Source of the DNA: Bacteroidales bacterium UBA5548
Lineage (GTDB): Bacteria; Bacteroidota; Bacteroidia; Bacteroidales; UBA932
DNA: 12,877 bases
Reading direction: 5' to 3'
Assembly (NCBI GenBank): GCA_002425935.1
Contig: DINE01000007.1
Location: 1,521 to 14,397, forward strand
Of this stretch, positions 5,892 through 12,868 are shown one piece after another. Position 1 is the stretch's first letter. The number at the start of each line of letters is the position of its first letter. The position numbers and the translations under genes were made by a program. Under the pieces are notes generated by a model. That model was not told where the DNA came from. It searched no databases and was given only the letters and a program-made list of their open reading frames with translations.

Positions 5892-7886
5892 TTAATTTGT
5901 GACAGGCTCCTGGTCTGCCGGTTTGGTTACTGTTTCGCTCTCTGATACAGGAGGTTGTTTTCCGGTTCTCTTGCCAAAGATGGCCTCAAGGTCCTCAGAG
6001 AATATTACCTCTTTTTCCAGCAGCTGCTCTGCAAGTCTGGTGAAGCCCTCCATATTCTCATTAAGTATTCTCTTGGCAGTTTCATAAGATTGATCTACAA
6101 GTCTTTTTGCCTCTGCATCTATAAGTTCGGCTGTCTTTTCGCTGTATGGTTTGCCCAAGGTAAAGCCGGCTGAATCTGAAGAGTCATAAAAGGATATATT
6201 TCCAACAGCACTGCTCATGCCAAGATATGAGACCATGGCATAGGCCTGCTTGGTTATCTTCTCCAGATCGCTGAGCGCACCTGTTGAGATTTTTCCGTTG
6301 ATAATCTCTTCTGCTGCTCTTCCTCCCAGTGTGGCTGCCATCTCGTCCATCATCTGCTCTGTTGTGGTTATCTGACGCTCTTCGGGAAGATACCAGGCTG
6401 CCCCCAAAGCCCTGCCGCGAGGGATAATTGTAACCTTGAGAAGAGGATTGGCGTGTGGTAGAATCCAGCTGACAGTAGCGTGACCGGCTTCATGAAACGC
6501 AATGGTGCGCTTCTCCTCCGGAGAGATTATTTTGCTTCTCTTTTCGAGCCCTCCGATAATCCTGTCAACAGCATCAAGAAAATCTTGTCTTTCAATGAAT
6601 TCCTTGTTTTTTCTTGCCGCAATAAGTGCAGCTTCATTACAAACATTTGCAATGTCTGCTCCGGAGAATCCCGGAGTCTGTTTTGCAAGAAATTCTATTT
6701 CAAACCCCTCTGTTAACTTAAGATTTGCCAAGTGTACCTTGAATATGTCAATTCTCTCTTTAAGTTCTGGCAGGTCTACATGAATTTGCCTGTCAAATCT
6801 GCCGGCTCTCATAAGAGCCTTGTCAAGAATATCCGCTCTGTTTGTTGCGGCAAGAATTATAACGCCTGAATTGGACCCAAAGCCATCCATCTCTGTAAGA
6901 AGCTGATTGAGCGTATTTTCTCTCTCGTCATTAGATGAGAATCCTGCGTTTTTACCCCTGGCACGGCCGACTGCATCAATTTCATCTATAAAGACAATAC
7001 AAGGTGCCTTCTCTTTGGCCTGCCTGAACAGGTCTCTAACTCTCGATGCACCTACTCCCACAAACATCTCCACGAAATCGGAGCCTGAAATTGAAAAGAA
7101 AGGTACATTGGCCTCTCCGGCTACAGCTTTTGCAAGCAGTGTTTTTCCGGTACCTGGAGGGCCTACAAGAAGTGCCCCTTTAGGTATTTTACCTCCAAGA
7201 CTTGTGTATTTCTTAGGATTTTTCAGAAAATCCACAATCTCCATTACCTCTACTTTTGCCTCTTCAAGACCTGCAACATCTTTAAATGTCACTTTAACTG
7301 AATTGCCGTCTTTGTCAAATAACTTTGCCTGAGATTTTCCAACTGAAAATATTCCTCCTCCCTGACCTCCGCCGCTCATGGATTTGTTCATCCTTCTGAA
7401 CATAAAGATCCACAAACCTATAAGCAATATCGGGAATAGCAGCCATTCGAGGGCTTTGCTCAGATAGTTTGTCCTCTCTTCAACCTCAAAGGAGAATTTG
7501 TTCTCGTCAGGTAACTGCCCAAGCACTTGTTCAAACTGCTCTTCCGGATTGAAATTTGACGATACAACAAAGTAAAACTGAGGACCAAATTTTGGCTCTT
7601 TTCCCCCGAATTTCTCTTTGTATTTTGACAGACTGTCTTTTTTTACAAAAACTTCTGCTCTGTTCTGATTTGATATAAATATAATCTTCTCTACATCTCC
7701 TGCAGAGACCATTTGCTCTTTAACTGACAACCACTGTGTTTTAAGGGGCTCACCTCCATCGTATGAACTCCACATATATGCAATGGCTCCTAAAAGAATA
7801 ACATAAATCCATATTACGTTAAACTTTGGAGGCCAGACCTTTGGGATCTGTTTGTTTTGATTGTTTTTATCTTTCGGTTTTTCCAT
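5892..7886 (-). CDS. ftsH: ATP-dependent zinc metalloprotease FtsH
   Basis: FtsH is a membrane-anchored hexameric AAA+ protease that extracts and degrades membrane and short-lived cytoplasmic proteins. In order: a lysine-rich cytoplasmic start, transmembrane segment 1 (about 24-40), a periplasmic domain (about 45-143), transmembrane segment 2 (about 147-164), then a glycine-rich linker. The AAA+ module has Walker A GPPGTGKT (242-249), the pore loop M-F-V-G (274-277), Walker B IVFIDEID (297-304) and the second region of homology with R360 and R363. The protease centre is H465-E-A-G-H469, with D540 as the likely third zinc ligand. The C-terminal tail (about 640-664) is acidic and low in complexity. 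The full length of 664 aa is intact. It starts 8 nt after rsfS and ends 3 nt before cdsA. In E. coli, FtsH balances lipid A against phospholipid by degrading LpxC, which makes its operon with cdsA and psd suggestive, but that role is not shown here. Confidence 0.98.
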   Translation of the reverse strand: MEKPKDKNNQNKQIPKVWPPKFNVIWIYVILLGAIAYMWSSYDGGEPLKTQWLSVKEQMVSAGDVEKIIFISNQNRAEVFVKKDSLSKYKEKFGGKEPKFGPQFYFVVSSNFNPEEQFEQVLGQLPDENKFSFEVEERTNYLSKALEWLLFPILLIGLWIFMFRRMNKSMSGGGQGGGIFSVGKSQAKLFDKDGNSVKVTFKDVAGLEEAKVEVMEIVDFLKNPKKYTSLGGKIPKGALLVGPPGTGKTLLAKAVAGEANVPFFSISGSDFVEMFVGVGASRVRDLFRQAKEKAPCIVFIDEIDAVGRARGKNAGFSSNDERENTLNQLLTEMDGFGSNSGVIILAATNRADILDKALMRAGRFDRQIHVDLPELKERIDIFKVHLANLKLTEGFEIEFLAKQTPGFSGADIANVCNEAALIAARKNKEFIERQDFLDAVDRIIGGLEKRSKIISPEEKRTIAFHEAGHATVSWILPHANPLLKVTIIPRGRALGAAWYLPEERQITTTEQMMDEMAATLGGRAAEEIINGKISTGALSDLEKITKQAYAMVSYLGMSSAVGNISFYDSSDSAGFTLGKPYSEKTAELIDAEAKRLVDQSYETAKRILNENMEGFTRLAEQLLEKEVIFSEDLEAIFGKRTGKQPPVSESETVTKPADQEPVTN

Positions 7887-7894
7887 TTTCTAGT

Positions 7895-8500
7895 CTAATC
7901 TTGATATACTGTCCTCTCTGCGTCCGCCCACAGATCTTCCAGTCTGTAAAACTGGCGGTACTCAGTCTGAAATACGTGAACAACAATATTACCATAATCC
8001 AGAATAATCCAGAACGCATTCTCTTTCCCTTGCATTCTGATTACCTTTCTGCCACAGTTCTTTATCATCATCTCCTCAACATTGTCTGCTATAGCATTAA
8101 CCTGAGTGCCTGAATCTGCATTGCATACGACAAAATAGTCGCAAATTGCTGTTCCAATTGGCCTCAGGTCAAGAGAACAGACAAAATTTCCTCTTTTGTC
8201 CAGTATTGCATCTGCGATACACTTGAGTTCTGACTCGTCAGAAGATATTTTTTTAACCGTGGTTTTTTTTGTTTTGCTTTCAGGCTTGGCTGATTCAGTT
8301 TCTGCCTTTTTAGAGACGGCTGCTTTTGGCTCTGCCTTTTTAGAGACAGCTGTTTTTGGCTCTGCCTTTTTAGAGACACTTGCTTTTGCCTCTCTCTTTT
8401 TTGTGACTTTTTCGGCACCTGCTGCAGTGCTCTTTTTCACTATGGCAACCTCACCTTCCTGGTTGCCTTCATTTATTGTTGTCTTCTTTTTTACTGGCAC
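7895..8500 (-). CDS. rsfS: Ribosomal silencing factor RsfS (Iojap/YbeB) with long Lys/Ala-rich N-terminal extension
   Basis: RsfS binds ribosomal protein uL14 and blocks joining of the subunits when nutrients are scarce. The conserved domain occupies about residues 87-201, with CDYFVVCNADSGTQVNAIAD (120-139) and WIILDYGNIVVHVFQ (164-178) as its typical strands. The normal family length is about 105-130 aa. Here roughly 85 residues rich in K, A, S, T and E precede it, including three tandem copies of a 10-residue unit ending in VSKKAE-P/T-K/E (40-69). The start is GTG (CAC at 8498-8500 on the + strand). No ATG occurs until M144, and the only other plausible start before the core is GTG at codon 21. 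A long extension is therefore unavoidable. The extension has no signal peptide or membrane segment; it looks disordered and basic, so rRNA or nucleic-acid contact is a guess. It is the first gene of the operon, 8 nt before ftsH, with a good promoter about 30 nt upstream. Confidence 0.93.
   Translation of the reverse strand: MPVKKKTTINEGNQEGEVAIVKKSTAAGAEKVTKKREAKASVSKKAEPKTAVSKKAEPKAAVSKKAETESAKPESKTKKTTVKKISSDESELKCIADAILDKRGNFVCSLDLRPIGTAICDYFVVCNADSGTQVNAIADNVEEMMIKNCGRKVIRMQGKENAFWIILDYGNIVVHVFQTEYRQFYRLEDLWADAERTVYQD
8294..8383 (-). repeat. Three tandem 30-bp in-frame repeats in rsfS
   Basis: On the + strand the 17-bp core TCTGCCTTTTTAGAGAC recurs at 8301, 8331 and 8361, an exact 30-bp period. 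The bases between the cores differ at only a few positions. The period is a multiple of three, so each copy adds ten residues (ASVSKKAEPK, TAVSKKAEPK, AAVSKKAETE). Near-identity at the DNA level indicates recent duplication by slippage or unequal recombination. Confidence 0.93.
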
Positions 8501-8516
8501 AATAATTGTCTTTTTG

Positions 8517-8549
8517 TTTGTACTTTTTTACAAATTTACTGCAATTTTG
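8517..8549 (+). promoter_or_regulatory. Promoter of birA
   Basis: TTTG at 8517-8520 and CAATTTTG at 8542-8549 (one mismatch to TAnnTTTG) are 21 nt apart. The start site would be near 8555, leaving a leader of under 20 nt before the ATG at 8573. The -33 element lies within the presumed early transcribed region of rsfS, and the -7 lies between the two elements of the opposing promoter. Confidence 0.45.
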
Positions 8550-8563
8550 CGGCCAATAACAAA
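8531..8563 (-). promoter_or_regulatory. Promoter of the rsfS-ftsH-cdsA-psd operon
   Basis: On the - strand TAAATTTG (8538 down to 8531) is a perfect TAnnTTTG -7 element. TTTG (8563 down to 8560) lies 21 nt upstream as the -33 element, slightly longer than the usual 19. Transcription would start near 8525, about 25 nt before the GTG of rsfS. It overlaps the opposing birA promoter almost entirely. Confidence 0.6.
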
Positions 8564-8572
8564 ATTATTAAT

Positions 8573-9319
8573 ATGGCACATAACATTAAGTGGTTTAAAA
8601 CAATTGATTCAACTAACAGTGAGGCATTTAGGCAATTTGAAGCATCTGACGATTTTTCAGTCTTTGCGGCTGAATTTCAGACAAACGGCAGAGGACAGAA
8701 GGGGACAAACTGGGAGAGCGAAACCGGGCATAATCTAACGTTTTCTATACTGCTTAAGTCCAATTCAATAAAGGCAGAAGATCAGTTCTTAATTGCTCAG
8801 ATTGTGACTGTTGGAATAAAAAGATACCTTAAACATCTTGGCATTGAAGCCAAAATTAAATGGCCGAATGATATCTATATAGGTGATAAAAAAATATGCG
8901 GAATTTTAATTGAACACTTTCTCTCAGGAGACACTTTGTCAGGTTCAATAGTCGGAATCGGACTAAATCTAAATCAGAAGCAGTTCAGGTCAGACGCACC
9001 AAACCCGGTATCTGTCTCAATTCTTACAGGAAAAGAGTACGATATAAAAGAGGAACTTGAGTCACTTGCCGGATTTATATATGAGATTTACTATACCTAC
9101 CGTAACTTTTCGTCCGGCTCAACTGAGGACAGGCTTGAGCGTGAATACCACGAATCTCTTTACAGGCTCGATGAATTTCATAAATATGAAATTACCAGAG
9201 ACGGAAGAGTTATTGAAGCAAGGATAGTAGGTACTGACACTAACGCATGCCTTATACTTGAAGAGGAGGATGGGTCAAGAGGCAGTTACCACTTTAAAGA
9301 GGTAAAATATATTATATAA
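8573..9319 (+). CDS. birA: Biotin--[acetyl-CoA-carboxylase] ligase, monofunctional
   Basis: BirA activates biotin with ATP to biotinyl-5'-AMP and attaches it to the lysine of biotin carboxyl carrier proteins in the cytoplasm. The biotin and adenylate loop is G39-R-G-Q-K-G-T-N-W47, a variant of GRGRxGRxW. KWPND (96-100) followed by KKICGILIE (106-114) contains the catalytic lysine region. TIDSTN (10-15) is the usual first strand. The C-terminal small domain (about 205-248) is present. The 248-aa length and the absence of an N-terminal winged helix show the class I form, which cannot repress DNA as E. coli BirA does. The ATG at 8573 directly follows the promoter region and begins at the conserved domain. 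It diverges from rsfS and converges on rpe, overlapping it by 8 bp. No biotin biosynthesis or carboxylase gene is adjacent. Confidence 0.95.
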   Translation: MAHNIKWFKTIDSTNSEAFRQFEASDDFSVFAAEFQTNGRGQKGTNWESETGHNLTFSILLKSNSIKAEDQFLIAQIVTVGIKRYLKHLGIEAKIKWPNDIYIGDKKICGILIEHFLSGDTLSGSIVGIGLNLNQKQFRSDAPNPVSVSILTGKEYDIKEELESLAGFIYEIYYTYRNFSSGSTEDRLEREYHESLYRLDEFHKYEITRDGRVIEARIVGTDTNACLILEEEDGSRGSYHFKEVKYII

Positions 9320-9320
9320 T
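9311..9320. other. Palindrome shared by the convergent birA and rpe stop codons
   Basis: ATTATATAAT is its own reverse complement. birA reads it as Ile-Ile-stop on the + strand, and rpe reads the same bases as Ile-Ile-stop on the - strand. The coding regions overlap by 8 bp (9312-9319). No G/C-rich hairpin with a T run is visible on either side, so neither transcript has an obvious terminator here. Confidence 0.9.
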
Positions 9321-9962
9321 TTTCAAGTCAGAGATTGCCTTTAAAGGATCTTTGGCTCCGAATACAGAATTTCCGGCAACAAGAATATCAGCCCCGTTTT
9401 TAATAAGAGACGGGGCGTTTTCTATACTAACTCCTCCGTCAACCTGAATAAGAGTACTGAGGCCAAGATCTGCTATTATCTTTTTGAGTTTGGCAATCTT
9501 TTTAAGCGAATTTTCAATAAAACTCTGACCCCCGAATCCGGGATTTACCGACATTACGAGGACAAAATCAACCTCGGGGAGTATCTCATAAAGGTTGTGG
9601 ACAGGGGTGTGGGGATTAATTGCAACTCCGGCCTTCATACCTGTCGATTTTATTAACTGAACCGAGCGGTGAAGGTGAGTACACGCTTCGTAATGAACGC
9701 TCAGATATTCAACACCAATATCCCTGAAACGGGTTGTATACCTGTCAGGATCAACAATCATCAGATGGGCATCCAGTGGCTTTTTTGCCCTTTTTGCCAT
9801 AGCACTAATAACAGGGAACCCGTACGAAATGTTAGGCACAAACACACCGTCCATGATATCAAGATGTATCCAGTCTGCTGCACTGTTGTTAACCATCTCA
9901 ATCTCCTGATCAAGTCTGCCGAAGTCTGCCGAAAGCATTGATGGTGCTATTAATGTTGCCAT
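9312..9962 (-). CDS. rpe: Ribulose-phosphate 3-epimerase
   Basis: Rpe interconverts D-ribulose 5-phosphate and D-xylulose 5-phosphate in the pentose phosphate pathway. The TIM-barrel signatures are all visible: IAPSMLSADF (5-14), H33-L-D35-I-M-D-G with the metal and catalytic aspartate, H66 in DAHLMI (64-69), MSVNPGFGGQ (137-146), and D175 in QVDGGV, the partner catalytic acid. GNSVFG (197-202) is the phosphate-binding end. The length of 216 aa is normal. The ATG at 9962 places the first strand four residues in. It lies 6 nt after pepD on the same strand, so it is probably cotranscribed with pepD and perhaps dnaA. There is no functional link to those neighbours beyond housekeeping. Confidence 0.97.
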   Translation of the reverse strand: MATLIAPSMLSADFGRLDQEIEMVNNSAADWIHLDIMDGVFVPNISYGFPVISAMAKRAKKPLDAHLMIVDPDRYTTRFRDIGVEYLSVHYEACTHLHRSVQLIKSTGMKAGVAINPHTPVHNLYEILPEVDFVLVMSVNPGFGGQSFIENSLKKIAKLKKIIADLGLSTLIQVDGGVSIENAPSLIKNGADILVAGNSVFGAKDPLKAISDLKII

Positions 9963-9968
9963 ATCTCT

Positions 9969-11405
9969 CTATGTTAGATTCTTAAGGATGTCAAGAAGGA
10001 GTTTCATAAACTTTTCAACAGAGGCAATTTCCAGTCTTTCACCCGGAGCGTGAGCACCTTTTATTGTTGGACCAAACGATATCATATCCAGATTTGGATA
10101 GATATCAAGAAAGAGTCCGCACTCCAGACCTGCGTGTATTGCTCTGACAATTGGTTGGTTACCAAAAAGTTTTGCATATGACTCCTTTGATACTTCTAAA
10201 AGATGTGAGTCCAGTTTTGGTTTCCAGCCCGGATATTCACTTTCGTGAGTAACTTTTGCTCCTGCAAGAAGAAATATTGACTCAATTCTGTTGGCAGCAT
10301 TATACCTTGCCGAATTGACCGAACTCCTCTGGCTGGTACTAACCCTCACAATCCCCGGTTCATCCATCTTTATTGAGGCTAGATTGGTTGATGTCTCAAC
10401 AAAGCCTTCAATCTCCTGACTCATTGCAAGTACTCCGTGGGGTATTCCGTTTAGCGACAATATAAGATTTTTAACTACACTCTTTTCAATTGCAACTGAA
10501 TAGTTGCCACAACTCTCGATTGACCCCTCAATGTTTGGATCCGAAACGCTGTACTCATCTTTAATCTCCGATGTAACCTTATTAAAAATCCGGGTTACCT
10601 GTTCTCTGTCAGAAGGGTTAATTGCGATTACTGCATATGCCTCTCTGGCAATTGCATTGCGCTTGTTACCTCCGTCGATATGGCAGAGATCAAAATCGGT
10701 AATGTTCATCAGCCGATACAAGAACCTAACCAGAAACTGATTTGCGTTCCCTCTGTTCTTGTGAATGTCGTCACCGCTGTGGCCACCTGTTGCTCCTGAG
10801 AAGTGCGCCTTAAGAAAAATTTTACCCTCTTTGACAGGGGTCTCGCTAAAGGCGTATCGTGCTGTAGTATCCATACCTCCGGCACACCCGATAAACAGTT
10901 CGCCCTCATCTTCTGAGTCAAGGTTTATAAGCATATTCCCTGTAATAAATCCGGGTTTAAGCTCTTTGGCACCTTTAAGCCCCGTCTCCTCTTCTGTTGT
11001 GAAGAGACACTCTAACGGACCGTGTTCCAGATTACCGGAATCCAGAATTGCAAGCTGTGCAGCCATACCAATCCCGCAATCAGCTCCAAGAGTAGTCTCT
11101 TTTGCTATTAACCAACCCTCTTCCTCTGTGTAATTTATAGGGTCTGTATCAAAATTAAATGTGCTGTCTGAATTTTTTTCACATACCATATCAGAGTGGC
11201 TCTGCAGAATAACAACCGGAGCACCCTGCATGCCTTTTGAGGCAGGTTTGACAATGACCACATTGTTTGCAGAGTCCCTCCTGTATTCAAGACCTCTGAC
11301 TTTAGCGAAATCAATCAGAAACTGAGTGATTTTCTCCTCTTTTCCACTCTCTCTTGGGATTTTTGTTATCTGGTCAAATATTTGAAATACTTTTGATAGA
11401 TCCAT
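9969..11405 (-). CDS. pepD: Cytosol non-specific dipeptidase (aminoacyl-histidine dipeptidase, M20C)
   Basis: This is a two-metal peptidase of the PepD type that hydrolyses a wide range of dipeptides, including aminoacyl-histidine substrates. The metal and catalytic residues of family M20 are in place: H70-S-D72, bridging D109 in LGADCGIG, the glutamates of TTEEETG (136-142), D163 in NLDSEDEGEL, and H452 in KGAHAPGERL. The inserted dimerisation or lid domain lies about 185-390, with the GGHSGDDIHKNRGNA stretch (207-221). The length of 478 aa fits PepD and is longer than PepT or DapE. There is no signal peptide, so it acts in the cytoplasm. The ATG at 11405 is preceded by a short A/T-rich spacer with no Shine-Dalgarno motif; the dnaA stop is 47 nt upstream and rpe starts 6 nt downstream. 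A 7-bp inverted repeat spans the start codon. Confidence 0.95.
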   Translation of the reverse strand: MDLSKVFQIFDQITKIPRESGKEEKITQFLIDFAKVRGLEYRRDSANNVVIVKPASKGMQGAPVVILQSHSDMVCEKNSDSTFNFDTDPINYTEEEGWLIAKETTLGADCGIGMAAQLAILDSGNLEHGPLECLFTTEEETGLKGAKELKPGFITGNMLINLDSEDEGELFIGCAGGMDTTARYAFSETPVKEGKIFLKAHFSGATGGHSGDDIHKNRGNANQFLVRFLYRLMNITDFDLCHIDGGNKRNAIAREAYAVIAINPSDREQVTRIFNKVTSEIKDEYSVSDPNIEGSIESCGNYSVAIEKSVVKNLILSLNGIPHGVLAMSQEIEGFVETSTNLASIKMDEPGIVRVSTSQRSSVNSARYNAANRIESIFLLAGAKVTHESEYPGWKPKLDSHLLEVSKESYAKLFGNQPIVRAIHAGLECGLFLDIYPNLDMISFGPTIKGAHAPGERLEIASVEKFMKLLLDILKNLT

Positions 11406-11452
11406 GTCATTAGCTTTTAGTATTTTAAAGATTTGCCGAATGACAGGAACAA

Positions 11453-12868
11453 TTAGCTGGATTTCAGCTGTTTTTCGATGTCAACGACATATTTTCTGAA
11501 AGATCTGTCTGTATCCAGAAGATCACAAACCGTATTGTATGCGTGCAGAACCGTAGCATGATCTCTGCCTCCGGTAAGTGTGCCGATTGAGGCTAGTGAA
11601 CTTTTTGTGAGATTTCTGCTTAGGTACATTGATATCTGTCTTGCCTGAACCAGCTCCCTTTTTCTGGAAGAGCTGAGAAACTGCTGAGGATCAATTCTAA
11701 AGTAGTCACAAACAATTTTCTGAATTCTCTCAACTGATATCTCCGGCTTATTTTTAGTCACAAGTTTTTCAATAAGGCTCTCAGCAAGATCCAGGTTGAT
11801 CTGTCTGTTTGTAAGTGTTGCCTGAGCCAGCAATGAGATGAGTGTCCCCTCAATCTCTCTTATATTTGATGAAACTCTTGAAGCAATGTAGTTGATAACA
11901 TCTTCAGGAAGAGTAATACCATCTTTGTAACTCTTTGCCTTTAATATCTCAACCCTAGTGTTTAGATCCGGAGGGAGCAATTCTGCCAGCAGACCCCATT
12001 TAAACCTCGACAAAAGCCTCATCTCAAGATCCTGAAGATCTACAGGGGCTTTGTCAGATGTGAGTATTAACTGCTTGCCCATGGAGTGCAAGTGGCTGAA
12101 AATATGGAAAAAGGCATTTTGCGTACCCGGCTTTCCGGCAAACTCATGAACATCATCAATTATCAGGACATCCATAAGTTGATAAAAATGGAGGAAATCG
12201 GTTAGTTTATTCTTAACCGTTGTTGCATCCATATATTGTGTCTGAAAACGGTTTGCACTAACGTATAGTACAATCTTTTCAGGAAACTGCTTTTTAATTG
12301 CTATACCGATAGCCTGGGCAAGATGGGTCTTTCCCAGACCGGAACCACCATAAAGAAACAGCGGGTTGAATGTCCCTTTACCCGGGTTTGCTGATATATT
12401 AAGTCCTGCCGAACGTGCAAGCTTGTTACACTCGCCTTCAATGAAATTCTCAAATGAGTAGTGAGGATTAAGCTGAGGGTCTATTTCCAGTTGCTGAAGC
12501 CCCGGTATTACAAATGGGTTAGTTATATTACCTGCCTGATTGGGGAAAGGTACAGTTTTGTTTTTTATCTCTTGTACAGGCTGTTGTGGATATGTCACTA
12601 CATCTTCTCCGCTAACAACCCTTACATTATATTCAAGCTTGGCCTCTTTTCCAAGCTCTCTTTTAAGAGCCTTGCTTATAAGATCTATGTAGTGCTCTTC
12701 AAGATACTCCCTGAAGAAGTTTGAAGGTACTTCAATTGTAAGTACAGAGCCAGAAATTTTAACTGCTTTTACCGGCTCGAACCATGTCCTGAAACTTTGA
12801 GGGCGGATTATGTCACGAATGATGTTAAGACAATTATTCCACACTAAAGTATGTTTAGGTTCGGTCAT
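11453..12868 (-). CDS. dnaA: Chromosomal replication initiator protein DnaA
   Basis: DnaA binds DnaA boxes at oriC, oligomerises with ATP and melts the origin. Domain I is about residues 1-85 (WNNCL...SFRTWFEP). A linker rich in P, N and Q (about 90-135) is domain II. The AAA+ domain III has Walker A GGSGLGKT (174-181) and Walker B VLIIDDVHEF (234-243), followed by the sensor region ILTSDKAP (268-275). Domain IV (about 375-471) ends in the helix-turn-helix and carries the signature GGRDHATVLHAYNT (433-446), the DNA-contacting motif. The length of 471 aa is complete. The ATG at 12868 gives the usual Bacteroidota N-terminus; only 9 bp remain upstream, so its promoter and any adjacent origin are outside. 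pepD follows after 47 nt; dnaN does not follow. Confidence 0.98.
   Translation of the reverse strand: MTEPKHTLVWNNCLNIIRDIIRPQSFRTWFEPVKAVKISGSVLTIEVPSNFFREYLEEHYIDLISKALKRELGKEAKLEYNVRVVSGEDVVTYPQQPVQEIKNKTVPFPNQAGNITNPFVIPGLQQLEIDPQLNPHYSFENFIEGECNKLARSAGLNISANPGKGTFNPLFLYGGSGLGKTHLAQAIGIAIKKQFPEKIVLYVSANRFQTQYMDATTVKNKLTDFLHFYQLMDVLIIDDVHEFAGKPGTQNAFFHIFSHLHSMGKQLILTSDKAPVDLQDLEMRLLSRFKWGLLAELLPPDLNTRVEILKAKSYKDGITLPEDVINYIASRVSSNIREIEGTLISLLAQATLTNRQINLDLAESLIEKLVTKNKPEISVERIQKIVCDYFRIDPQQFLSSSRKRELVQARQISMYLSRNLTKSSLASIGTLTGGRDHATVLHAYNTVCDLLDTDRSFRKYVVDIEKQLKSS

Noticed and set aside
6502..7332. Antisense open frames opposite ftsH (6502-6783 and 6907-7332)
   Set aside because: They mirror highly conserved AAA+ motifs and are serine/proline-rich, a typical artefact of the opposite strand; no promoter or start context was seen.
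8196..8738. 180-residue open frame on the + strand, opposite rsfS
   Set aside because: It is the mirror of the repetitive, lysine-rich rsfS extension, crosses the promoter region into birA, has no start context, and gives a low-complexity Phe/Ser/Ala translation with no family resemblance.
9304..9323. A/T-rich near-palindrome after birA as a terminator
   Set aside because: The stem is all A/T, is interrupted beyond the central 10 bp and lacks a following T run on either strand, so it should be too weak to terminate.
11406..11452. Possible origin or DnaA boxes in the dnaA-pepD spacer
   Set aside because: The spacer is only 47 bp and contains no TTATCCACA-like box on either strand.
12461..12724. 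87-residue open frame opposite the N-terminal part of dnaA
   Set aside because: It lies opposite the variable domain II of DnaA, where long chance frames are common; no leader or domain supports it.
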